Source: Rhodocollybia butyracea (taxonomy: Eukaryota > Basidiomycota > Agaricomycetes > Agaricales > Omphalotaceae). From it: a stretch of DNA of 64,000 nucleotides. Under the pieces are notes generated by a model. It did no database searches and was not told the DNA's origin. It worked only from the letters and a program-made list of their open reading frames with translations. The stretch lies in the NCBI GenBank assembly GCA_015501585.1, contig JADNRY010000207.1, forward strand, positions 1-64,000, written 5' to 3'. Positions 54,331 through 64,000 of this stretch are shown piece after piece (within the stretch, counting starts at the first letter, position 1; each line of letters begins with the position of its first letter). The position numbers and the translations under genes were made by a program.

Positions 54331-55055
54331 AGATAGCATATAAAGATCGTGCATCAGCTCATTCGGGCTGCGCAAGAGTAACTCGGTGGTGTGACACGCG
54401 CGATTATCCTCCAGGACAAAAAATGAGATTATGTCGGAGAAAAAGACCTTTATTCTGAGATAATACAACTACAGATTGAGAAGGAGAAAGGAAATGGGAC
54501 GGTGAAGATAATGCCAGGTCCAACGATACTGTCGTACAGGTTATGATTACACAAAGTAAAGTAGTGACTGGAAAGACGAAAGGAATACATAAGAAAGAGA
54601 AGGAAAACTCAGAGTGTTACCCTGCACATGTTTTACTATGGTTATCAGGCTAAGGTGATCTTGGATGATATTTCAATATGGATAACAAGAATAGGAAGGA
54701 AGAAGGAAGGAAGGAAGGAAGAACCGGCGCGGTCCCATTGAGGAACAGTCGGGAAGGAAAACGGAAAGTTCTCTGCACACACGTTTATCAGGTTATCCAA
54801 CTAAAGTGGCCTTGGAAGATAGTGACGATAGTTCTATACTGGTCCCTTGACTGTCATTTGTTTCGTTCCTAGGTATATGCTGGACGGCAGCTGCTGGAAG
54901 CGATACCGGAGGCGCTGGAACCACTGTAGGAGGAGAATAATGAAGTGGAAGGACCGGCGCAGGTTGCATACGACGGGCAAGCGATAATACAGCGGATAAA
55001 GGAGGGGGCATTTGCGGGCGAGGTCTAGTCACTGGCTTGAGTCGCTATATAAACA
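54331..55055. repeat. Duplicated block
   Basis: Partner of 47130-47345 and 52160-52640. 54690-54725 is an AGGA microsatellite (AGGAAGGAAGGAAGG). No gene. Confidence 0.55.
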
Positions 55056-55577
55056 TTAGACATTGATTGAGCAGTTAGAAGATGGAAGACATGCCAAGTA
55101 ACAGAGCCTGAGCATATACTCTGACCACCCGTAGGAACTGGAATAGTTCGGAGAAACTGTTCCAATTCGTGTCTTGTAATGACTGTAAACTACAAAGACT
55201 TCTGGATATCGACGGTGAAGATTCTCGAGCTCATCACAGCGCATGTGCAATTGAGCTAGCCAGCCATAAGGAAGATACGATCCGGATCCCTTTATTTCTT
55301 CGCGAGTGTCATAGATGAGAAAGTTGATTGCTAGGGGGAGCGGGCGTCGGAAGACTCGAGCAAGGAGTGTTGTCCAAATTCTTCTCGGAGTAAGATGATA
55401 ACTCCGGTATGCCGCGCGCAACACCGCAATGATAAGTATGGCAACAAGGATAGCACAGGCACCGACGGGGAGAAGAAGGCCAAATACCAGAATTGCTATG
55501 TCCCCGGCGGTCGTGGGGGTATCGGTCTCAGATTCCATAACCTCCCAAATGCCATAACCCCACAAATGATAAGTCAT
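55056..55577 (-). CDS. Paralog pair of unknown proteins with RRIWTT motif, member 2
   Basis: 173 codons. N-terminal helix GDIAILVFGLLLPVGACAIL extends into VAILIIAVLRAAYRS, then TPRRIWTTLLARVFRRPLPLAINFLIYDTREEIKG, a Tyr/Gly/Ser-rich part and a Cys-rich end. The helix is longer and cleaner than in member 1 (52653-53150). Function unknown. Confidence 0.55.
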   Translation of the reverse strand: MTYHLWGYGIWEVMESETDTPTTAGDIAILVFGLLLPVGACAILVAILIIAVLRAAYRSYHLTPRRIWTTLLARVFRRPLPLAINFLIYDTREEIKGSGSYLPYGWLAQLHMRCDELENLHRRYPEVFVVYSHYKTRIGTVSPNYSSSYGWSEYMLRLCYLACLPSSNCSINV

Positions 55578-55699
55578 CGATAACTATGCCCAGCGCCAAA
55601 TAACCGGACTCAAATTTCAGAGTCATAGGACTATTTGCTGGCCAGAGGATATTTTTTGCCCGGTCGATGTTTGGCCAATCTATCGCTCAAGACGCTTCG

Positions 55700-56310
55700 G
55701 AAAATTCATGGAAACGGGCGGATACCAAAGAAACCTTGCCGCTTCGAAAGGATCTTAGAAAGTTGAAGATGTAGGTAGTATCCGAGTCTATAAGTAAGAA
55801 GTCCCCGTCTCTGTTTTCACTCGGTGAAGAAGCAGCAATGAAACTCAAACGAGGCATACAGTACTTTCGACGGTGGTCTTTTGTACTCAGGCTTCCTCTT
55901 CGCCTGTTCAGCCTAGTACTCCAGGTCTATAGAGGCTCATGGTCGCCCCTTGTATCTTGTCAAAACACCTGTGGTTCCTGTGATTCTGATCTTCACTATC
56001 TCGGCACACAATTCTGTGGCTGCGGTATCCAGTCCAAAGGAAATCGGGTAGAAAACGGAACCTCAGTTGCAGGAGGAGCACTTTATCTGGACGGAATGAC
56101 TACCACCACCTGGGACCAAAGTAAAGTATCGATCCATGCAGGGAAGGATGTCCGGTTCGGGGAGACTGGGTTCTTAAGGAGAAAATTAAGGAACAGATGG
56201 TGTTCTACATGCAAAACAATCCTATTCTCATCAACTTTGCAGCTGAGTACGGGTGGAGAGGTTCACAGGACCGTGAGGATTCGGTCAATGAGCGTACGTT
56301 AACGAAATTA
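55700..56310 (+). pseudogene. Cys-rich family, broken copy 6
   Basis: IPKKPCRFERI-like start (about 55708), intron with GTAGGTAG donor, GGIQYFRRWSF, then CQNTCGSCDSDLHYLG and FCGCGIQSK (55960-56035). Later parts are out of frame, and the GWRG..DREDSVNERTLTKL block is at 56246-56305. Truncated and frameshifted. Confidence 0.7.
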
Positions 56311-56676
56311 CCCTCATTGATTAATTTAAACCACCGTGTCCAAGAATTTTTTTCCCTGGGCCTTGTACTTGTAATCTGTAATTTGATCCAGTTTGAATTT
56401 GCACTTCTTGCTTAATCAGAGCCAGACTTTTATAGTTGCGTATGTCGGTTATCCTACTTTTCCAGTGGTTACTTGAAAAGTTGAAAGAATATACCCTCGA
56501 GTCTGAGTATCCACCAAAAGAGAACGAAAAGTCGCGACTGGAAATGGAAGGATAAGAAGGACAAGAAAACAAGAAAAACAGAAGGCTGTTTCCCTCTACG
56601 CTTTATTTACCACAAAGTTCAATGTTCAGGATATTCAATTGGCTTGGCTATGCTAAACATGGAGTCGAGTATCTTT

Positions 56677-58024
56677 TTACTGACAATTGAACTCTCGAGT
56701 CGCGTCAAGCGAACTCGACGCTGTCCCGCTGAAATCTCTCACGGTACTGAGGCAGATATCATCACTCTGTGCAGAATTCTGGGCGTTAGAGATCTCGGTT
56801 GATGCTAGTCGTTTGTTGTCCTTGTGAAGAAGGCCGATTACTGCAACAGGATAACATGCCTGGACCAAATTTATGATCAGTCTCATGCAAGTAAATAGCG
56901 TATAACTTGAACTAGACTACTCACAGACGCAGTAACAAAGAGGGTGTCAACGGGGACCCGGGGCGATCGAGGACTTGAGGTTGTGATGATGCTGTACGCG
57001 TCTAGCATAATGGCTATGACATAGACAAATTGAACTGTGCAGAAAATGATCCCAGATTCTATCAAGAGATTCAATATTTTCTGTGCTCGTGCGCCTCTAC
57101 GGACTAAGCTTCCTTTGACCCCTTCCATATACCGATGATGAGTCCTTTAATACCTCGCCAAAATGAGCAACCTCTAGATCTGGGAAAATTGACTTACCAA
57201 GCTTTATAGGAAAACAACACAGTTGCAACCATATTGACAATTAGGGAAAGTAAAACACCAAGCCAGTCCAGAATTGAAGACTTGGAAAACTCTGTGCTTT
57301 TGATGATAATATCCCAGATAGCATCTCCCGCATTTAGACCTTTATTTCAAGTTCAGTATAGTGCAGCACCAAAGACCCATAGAATAATTACTACGCACTA
57401 ATGTTGGCAATCATCAGGATCACAAGAATGAACCTCCACAATTTGCTTTGGGCATACAACGTGAAAGCCTCCAAACTACGATGCTGTCGCTCAAAAGCAG
57501 CTGCATAGCTTGAATGACATTGATAAAAAATTTCCATGACAATACTCACATTGATTATGGAGGGCCAACGAGACGTTTCTTGCCATATCATGATATTCTT
57601 GGTGGCAGTATTGGCCTGAGCAGTGATTCCTTGCTCTTTGAAAGTTTGAATGAATGCATAGTGATCCACCTCTAAGAATACTGCTCCAGCGTCGAATACA
57701 ATCCAGGAAAAGCAAATAAAAGTTGTTGTTAAACAGGCAAGAAGGACAGTCTGGGAGCGTCCCCAAGATCCTCTAGACAAAAAAAAACAGGATTGGAAGA
57801 TTTTTTAAAATAAATAACACAATGCTTACATGGTTAGAGATTGAAGAGCAATGATGAATCCCAGCATAAAGGCTCCTAGCACTTAATCATTAGTTACGGT
57901 TTGACTAGAGAGCTGTCAACGTTTACTACACACCATAGCAGGTGAGAGACAATATGAGATCGAAGATCTTGTAGAACCCTTGCTCGCCGAATCCAGATAC
58001 CAGCTGTATTTCTGTAGGGGTCAT
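56677..58024 (-). pseudogene. Seven-helix membrane protein of the WRAW family (member C), frameshifted
   Basis: Start MTPTEIQLVSGFGEQGFYKI (58024), then GAFMLGFIIALQSLT, SWGRSQTVLLACLTTTFICF, and SDSIVVWR where a single base is missing (near 57470; CCTCC on + against CTCTCC in member D), shifting out of FTLYAQSKLWRFILVILMIAN. Later exons give GVKGSLVRRGARAQKILNLLIESGIIF and QACYPVAVIGLLHKDNK. Otherwise closely similar to member D, so the break is recent. The final intron's phase is unsettled. Confidence 0.75.
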
Positions 58025-58349
58025 TCAAACCAATGAGATCAAGAGGAACGTTGTGGTCTGCCCAACACCTCAGGTATTATGTATGTATAATACAGCACCC
58101 ATCCAGTGCACAGCCTAAGTGAGCGAGGAGCTCAATTGGTAAACTTGAAGACTGAACTCACTTGAAGAATGCACTCAAAATTGCAGCATACGGGATGAAA
58201 TCAAGATGAAACCGATTCTAGACTGTAACGAGTACACAGGTTTACCACGTTATCATGTATCCTTACTACTTACATTTGCTATGATCAGCTCTTGATGTAT
58301 CAAGGGCAACACCATTTCAACGGTGCTGCAAGTCTCGTGAGGCCTTTTT

Positions 58350-58860
58350 TGTGTGTGTCGTCAGTCAGATCAGCGATCTTTCGCCAGAGCGATACAGGAC
58401 AGTGCTCTAGCGGCTACACACAGCCATGAGAGAGAAGTGTGGTTCTATTTCGATGACGTCTTGCATGGGTCGCATGAAAGAAAGAATAAAGATGAGATTG
58501 AGAATCTCAGAAAGCAAGCGCCTGAGCGGGAACAAATAAAGATTGTACTTCAATGCTCGCTGAATCTCCAACCGCTTGAGCTTGTTGGTCAGTGATATGA
58601 GCTCCCATCTATTTCGATGTGTGTCAACGTCCTCGCCAGCGATTATATCCCGGATTTCGGAGGTGGGGGACGGGGTTAGAGGATGAGCGCGTAGCAAGTT
58701 CTGGAGGGAGGAGTAAAATCGAGGGAAGAGTTCGAAGGAGCATCCGGGACCGCGTTCTGCGCGTCAAGATAGACGTAGTCCTGTCGATGTGTTGTTGTCC
58801 GTAGAGAAATAAACGAGCCACGACGGGCTAGAGGATGTCGTGATCATCCACTTTGAGTCA
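58350..58860 (-). pseudogene. F-box protein N-terminal remnant (copy 1)
   Basis: Minus strand reads LLRAHPLTPSPTSEIRDII, ELISLTNKLKRLEIQRALKYN, then FPLRRLLSEILNLIF, the coiled N-terminus and PIRRLPxEIL F-box start common in agaric F-box proteins. It ends soon after. Duplicated at 61160-61620. Confidence 0.65.
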
Positions 58861-59400
58861 AGAGAAAACGTCTGAAAAGAGGACATGGAGTTGGTTAAGA
58901 TGGAAGACGGTTGAAAGGCTGTCGTTTCATATCGACAGACACTCCGAAATGGTCACACGATATTGACAGAACCACGGTTTATTCTCCGGCGAGACACAAT
59001 GTGCTACGAGCGGCAGAGAAACAAAGAAGACGACTAAACAAGAATAAGAACAACGATCATGGTGGGGATACTCTACTGAAGAAGGATAACGAAACGAAGA
59101 TATAAAAGGACAGTGGCAGTGTAGAAGCACGTGTGAGTATGTGCCATACTTACAACGGTCCAGACATGGTTTGTAGAGAAAACCCTAAGAGAATTATTCA
59201 GATGGGGGGCAAGTACACACAACTATGTCAGTTGCGTATAGTGTCCATTGGCTATGCTAACATGGAGTATCTTTATACTGGAAACTGAACTCTCGAGTCG
59301 AATCAAGCGAACTCTCAAATCGCGTTAAGCTATCATTGTAGTCTACGCTCGACACTATCCCCGGCCGTTGGAATCTATCATGGTACTGAAGCAGATATCA
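58861..59400. other. Spacer between the two tandem units
   Basis: 58810-58885 recurs at 61595-61665, and 59255-59400 recurs at 56640-56770. This marks the joint of the tandem duplication. No gene. Confidence 0.5.
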
Positions 59401-60637
59401 TCACTCTGTACAGATTTTTGAGCATTCAGAGCTCTCCGAGTCGGTTGATGCTAGCCGTTTGTTGTCCATGTTAAGAAGGCCTATTACTGCAACAGGATAA
59501 CATGCCTGGATGATCATGATCAGCCTTGTGCAAGTACTGAATGGTGTGTAAGAACTGGGCCACTCACGGACGCAGTAATAAAGATGGCGTCAACAGTGTG
59601 CCGGGACCATTGAGAACTTGAAATTATGATGTTGCACGCGTCTAGGACAATAACTATGACATAAATGAACTGAACCGTGCAGAAAATAACCCCAGATTCT
59701 ATCAAAAGATTCAGTATCTTCTGTGCTCGTGTGCCTCTGCGGACTAAGGCTCCATTGACCCCTTCCATATACTGGTGGTGATTCCTTTAATACCTCACCA
59801 AAATAAATGAGTAACTGCTAAACCTGGGAAAATTGACTGACCAAGCTTTATAGGAAAACAACATAGTTGCAATCATGTTGACAATCAGTGAAAGTACAAC
59901 CGCAAGCCAGTCCAGAATTACGGACTTGGAAAACTCTGTGCCTTCGTTGACAGTATCCCAGATAATATCTCCCACGTTTAAACCTTCATTTCAAGTTCAG
60001 TACAGTGCAGCACCAAAGACTTATAGCATAATTACGCACCAACGTTGGCAATCAACAGGATCACAAGAATGAACCTCCAAAATTTGCTCTGAGCATACAA
60101 CATGAAAGCTCTCCATACTACGATGCTGTCACTCAAAAGCAACTACATAGCTTGAACGACATTGACAAAAATTTTCCACAACAATACTCACATTTATGAT
60201 GAAGGGCCAACCAGATGTGTCTTCCCATATCATGACTTTCTTGTTGGCAGCAGTGACTAACGTTTGATCCAATGCATAGTAATCCACCTCTAAGAACACT
60301 GCTCCAACGTCGAATACAATCCAAGAAAAGCAAATAAAAGTTGTTATTAAACAGGCAAGTAGGACAGTCTGGGGGCGTCCCCAAGATCCCCTAGACAAAA
60401 AGACAGTATAAGAAGATTTTTCTTAATAAATAACACAATGCTTACATGGTTAGAGATTGAAGAGCAATGATGAATCCCAACATAAAGGCTCCTAGCACTT
60501 GACCATTAACTACAGTTTGACTAGAGAGCTGTCATTTACTACACACCATAGCAGGTGAGAGTTAATATGAGATTAAAGATGTTGTAGAAAACTTGTTCGG
60601 TGAATACAGATACCAGCTGTTTTTCTGTAGGGGTCAT
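59401..60637 (-). CDS. Seven-helix membrane protein of the WRAW family (member D)
   Basis: Start MTPTEKQLVSVFTEQVFYNI (60637). Exons give SWGRPQTVLLACLITTFICF, then an intact SDSIVVWRAFMLYAQSKFWR, SVILDWLAVVLSLIVNMIA, GVNGALVRRGTRAQKILNLL and QACYPVAVIGLLNMDNK. The C-terminus ends earlier than in member C because of a frame change (SSECSKICTE then stop at 59401). The last intron's phase did not resolve, so the gene may be slightly damaged, but the core is whole. Confidence 0.7.
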
Positions 60638-61063
60638 TCAAACCAATGAGATCAAGAGGAACGTCGTGGTCTGCCCAACACCTCAGGTATTATGTATGTA
60701 TAATACAGCACCCATCCAGTGCACAGCCTAAGTGAGCGAGGAGCTCAATTGGTAAACTTGAAGACTGAACTCACTTGAAGAATGCACTCAAAATTGCAGC
60801 ATACGGGATGAAATCAAGATGAAACCGATTCTAGACTGTAACGAGTACACAGGTTTACCACGTTATCATGTATCCTTACTACTTACATTTGCTATGATCA
60901 GCTCTTGATGTATCAAGAGAGCTACTCATTGAAACTCTGATGATATTCCGAGCGAAAATATGCCTGAACTCGGGCTTGTGGACCGAAATATCCAGCCCGC
61001 CAAAGTTCCCCTGAAAATCTAAAAAGGCTCGGTTTCTCCCGTATGGTCAAGACACTTCAACGG
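60638..61063. repeat. Upstream region duplicated with members C and D
   Basis: 60638-60920 is nearly identical to 58025-58305. 60921-61055 is an extra stretch missing from the first unit. Confidence 0.7.
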
Positions 61064-61159
61064 TGCTGCCAGTCTCGCGAGATTGTTCCAGTGTCGTCAG
61101 TCAGTCAGATTAGCAATCTTTCGCATAAGAGCGGTACAGGACAGTGCTATATCATGCCA

Positions 61160-61620
61160 GCGACTACACAGCCATGAGACATGAGACTATAGCCGGGAAG
61201 AGTGGTTCTGTCGACATCGATGTCGTTTTGCATGTCTGGGTCGCATGAAAGAAAGAATTAAGATGAGATAGAATCTCGGGAAGCAAGCGCCTGATCGGAG
61301 GTAAGGAAAGGCTTTGCTCGCTGGATCTCCAACCGTTTGAGCTTGTTGGTCGGCGAGATGAGCTCTCATCTAACTCGATGTGTGTCAACGCCCAAACCAA
61401 TATCTCGAGTTTCGGAGGTGCCAGAAGGGTTAAAAAATTCTGAGTGCGTAGCAAGTTCTGGAGGGAAGGTAAGAGTTCGAAGGAGCATCCGGATTACGGG
61501 ACACTGGGATTCCACTTTTTGCAGAGCATTTCCGCGGTTTGCGCATCAAGATAAGCGTAGTCCTGTCGACGTGTTGTCAGTAGAGAGATAAACGAGTCGC
61601 GACGAGGCCAGAGGATGTCG
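61160..61620 (-). pseudogene. F-box protein N-terminal remnant (copy 2)
   Basis: Reads LLRTQNFLTLL and, in a second frame, PTNKLKRLEIQR; PPIRRLLPEIL lies in the first frame again. At least one frameshift; no downstream repeat domain. Confidence 0.6.
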
Positions 61621-62188
61621 TGATCATCCACCTTGAGTCATGGGAAAACGTCTGAAAAGAGTGCATTAGGTATAGTAATGATAAAAGAAGCAAGTAGAGG
61701 TACAATCTCTAACGTGCGTCCTCGGAAACCTCCAAACTCCTTGACAATCGTTCTGGTTTCTATATCCACCAATCACACTACCATGTCGTCGCATACGACT
61801 GCCGGTAGCCCGTTGTCTTGCCGAGGTAATATTGACACAGCAGCTGAAGGCAACACAACGGTCTGTTCAAGCTGCCAAGTGGTGCGGAAATCGAAAAACT
61901 ACGGCGATTTTAGAAAAAATAATAGTATAAGTTGATCAACATCTACGTTGATAGTACCGTCCAGCGCGCTTGTAATCACTACCGTTTTCAATGGGTCCGT
62001 CGCTATTTCAGTCACAGATTGATCTTTGGTTTCTTTTACCGTCGTTGGTAAGCGTTCTGCAATCTCAAGCGCGCATGGTCCAACACGAAACGTTCTCCGA
62101 CGTATTTATAAGCTACATATGTATGTCACTCTAGTCATAGAAGAGCTCACGAGCCCAAGGTTTGGGCAGGCAGTAAGACAAATCGACT
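61621..62188. other. Gene-poor stretch
   Basis: A 100-codon ORF (61633-61935) has Cys-containing text (CSSCQVVRKSKNYGDF) but no recognised domain. The frame could be the start of a small gene; support is too weak to call. Confidence 0.3.
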
Positions 62189-62580
62189 ATGACCGACGAT
62201 CAGTGGCTGGAAATCGAAAGCAAACCTTCGCGGGGCCGAGTGGCTCAACACCTTTGTACTATCAGAGAATCTAATGGTGTGTATTCCGAACTTCTTATTC
62301 TGCATCGTCCATGTCCGCGCAACAGTCTAATCGGAATGAGCCGTGAGGATATCATCCCAATCTTTTGTACGCGAGGAAGAATGAGAGGTGGATGTGATTG
62401 GTGGATATTTGAGATTAGCAACTGGTATCGACAAGTCGCTAGCCTTTTTGGCAAGAGAACTTACATGCGGGAATTAACTTGACATGATAGCTAGGCTATG
62501 AGGCTTACTCAGAGATAGTTCAAATGATCTTGAATGACGAACAACGGACATACAGCGCAGGCTACGATCCCTGGAAAGGT
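62189..62580 (+). CDS. Uncharacterised, possibly spliced gene
   Basis: 98-codon first exon (MTDDQWLEIESKPSRGRVAQ) and, after a likely intron ending GATAGCTAG, GYEAYSEIVQMILNDEQRTY up to a GTAAG donor at 62579. The composition looks coding. No family recognised and the 3' end was not found. Confidence 0.3.
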
Positions 62581-63379
62581 AAGAAGTTGTTTCCCATACC
62601 GAGTGAGGTGTAGAGGGCATGATGTCCAGAGCGGAATTTTAGTAGTCGAGGAACAGCAGTGGGTGAATCAAGCCTAAAGAATGGTCGTTATTCGTGATAA
62701 CCGAAAAGAGGTAATTCTACACACCACTTCGAAAGCCGAGAGGACGAACCCCGCCTCCTTCCATGAACATTCTCATCAATCGCTCGTCCATCCGTACATC
62801 ATAAACGGATATTTCACCCGACGCAAACTCAATTCCAACTACATCTATGGCGGAAGATGGGTGATGGCGGAAAATATTGCTGGATAAAGATAAGAGGGAA
62901 TGCATGTCCTAAATCAATTGCTTAGTTATTCCAGGCCTATACTTTTGAGAAACGTACCTGGATCCAACCTTGACTACTGGATACAAGCACCTTGTTCAGA
63001 TAGGTGGCAGGATGCAGTATACATGTACAGTAGGATCATTGTCAAATTCGATGGTTGCTTTGAGCACTGTGAATAGAGTGAGTGTCTACCTCCTCGAGCT
63101 CCCTCTGCTACATCACAGCAGAACTTTTTTCGTCCATCTTCAGTCAAAGCAAGCAACTGTTTTCCGAATATGGTTATTACGTAGTCCCCCGAAGGCAGAA
63201 TCTAACACCTCTTGACACTAACGAGTCGAGGTATGGTTAGAGTTATTACGAGGGGATTAATTAGTCGCGAAACAATACCACGGAAACGTTGCTCGCCATA
63301 TCAGCACGTGATCCCGGACCGGTTTAGATGTTCAGGTGATCGTCGATCGACCTGGAGTCTTGCGGCCAGTGGTACCACC
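62581..63379. other. Gene-poor stretch
   Basis: Only short overlapping ORFs on both strands (for example 62681-62887, minus 62717-62905); nothing recognised. Confidence 0.35.
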
Positions 63380-64000
63380 ATGTCGGACGTTGAATCTACC
63401 TACCAAGCACTCTACACAGAATTCCTCGCCAAAAGCCGCTATAATGACATTCCCGACTCTCCCGTTGCGCGAGCTAGGGTATGCGCTCTAATCGATCAGA
63501 CCCGAAGCGATCTGCAAACATGCCCTGATAGTACCATTCGTAGCCAAATTTCGAGGTCCTGGAACTGCAGGAATCTCTGTTGGCTCCCATTTGAATCCTT
63601 CCGTTGGATCTGTTAACGAAAATTTTTCAACTACTAGTCATCGAAATATCCTATAAACCTGGTATCTCTTTCTTCCCTCGCTCATGCCTGAGCCGGAAGT
63701 TTACCAAGCTATCCGGGGTATCTTTAAACTCACCTGGATCTGCTTTTGGTGGCGAGACGAGGCTCTTTCAAACTCTACCTTCTGGTCCAGGATAGTGATT
63801 AAGGACGGTCCGCCACCCACTACAGAGGTGACTGCATTTCTGAATGAATGCATTTTGCGATCGGGAGCATCGATGCCTCTGAGTATTGTGATTTCCATCT
63901 CTTTACGACGGGAAAGTCTTCCGGCTGTCATTACCATGTTAGTAGCACACGCTCACAGATGGAGACAGGTTGCATTGTCAGTTGACTTCAAGCAAAGTCA
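63380..64000 (+). pseudogene. F-box protein, damaged and cut by the window end
   Basis: Starts MSDVESTYQALYTEFLAKSR; after a frame change reads FEVLELQESLLAPI-stop-ILPLDLLTKIFQLL, the coiled N-terminus and F-box of this agaric family. The stop TGA at 63592-63594 replaces the CGA (Arg) expected in PIR-LP. From 63687 the frame is open to the window end: WICFWWRDEALSNSTFWSRI, FLNECILRSGASMPLSIVI, and VAHAHRWRQVALSVDF, the usual post-F-box region. F-box proteins recruit substrates to SCF ubiquitin ligases. Confidence 0.75.

Noticed and set aside
58060..58320. Extra 5' exons for seven-helix member C (MVLPLIHQELIIAN and following)
   Set aside because: The conserved MTPTE start at 58024 fits members A and D, and the upstream pieces do not join in phase.

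Overview
The window is nuclear DNA of a basidiomycete fungus, most likely an agaric (Agaricomycetes). Genes have many introns of about 50 nt. The recognisable families are ones I know from mushroom genomes: a PRM1-type cell-fusion protein, a BTB/POZ family with a long conserved C-terminal half, fungal-type (FunK1-like) kinase, DUF6532 and F-box proteins, and a seven-helix membrane family with a WRAW motif. The gaps are filled with fragments of LTR and DNA transposons. Families were assigned by eye from motifs; no database search was run.

Layout. 1-20 kb is mostly repeats and broken copies: two decayed copies of a gene with a HESTH motif, a Ty3/gypsy integrase remnant, a complete small copia-type LTR element (4153-5936), a kinase fragment, many tRNA-like elements, a decayed PRM1 copy (about 10.2-11.7 kb), a telomere-motif patch, a hAT-type MITE and an intact seven-helix gene (16731-18161). 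20.6-31.6 kb holds intact PRM1 (1069 aa), two tandem copies of a secreted Ser/Thr-rich single-pass membrane protein, and a BTB gene with four apparent -1 frameshifts. 32.9-40 kb has a second intact seven-helix gene, a Tc1/mariner-like element with a nested MITE, and a fold-back element.

40-51.5 kb is the most normal stretch: a Cys-rich unknown gene, a nine-exon D-2-hydroxyacid dehydrogenase (338 aa) using GC-AG introns, a secreted disordered protein, a nine-exon MFS exporter (563 aa), and a DUF6532 gene head-to-head with a coiled-coil gene. From 47 to 56 kb, pieces of the MFS gene, PRM1, the Cys-rich gene and a paralogous membrane-protein pair recur in scrambled duplicated blocks. 56.7-61.7 kb is a tandem duplication of a seven-helix gene plus an F-box remnant. 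The right edge enters a damaged F-box gene.

Main themes: repeated segmental duplication followed by decay; a compound tRNA-like repeat that travels with a PRM1 tail fragment; LTR divergence confined to CpG sites, pointing to cytosine methylation; and an unusual number of GC-AG introns. I found no single operon-like new system. The best candidates for undescribed biology are the tRNA-like repeat, the Cys-rich gene family and the paired Ser/Thr-rich membrane proteins beside PRM1.
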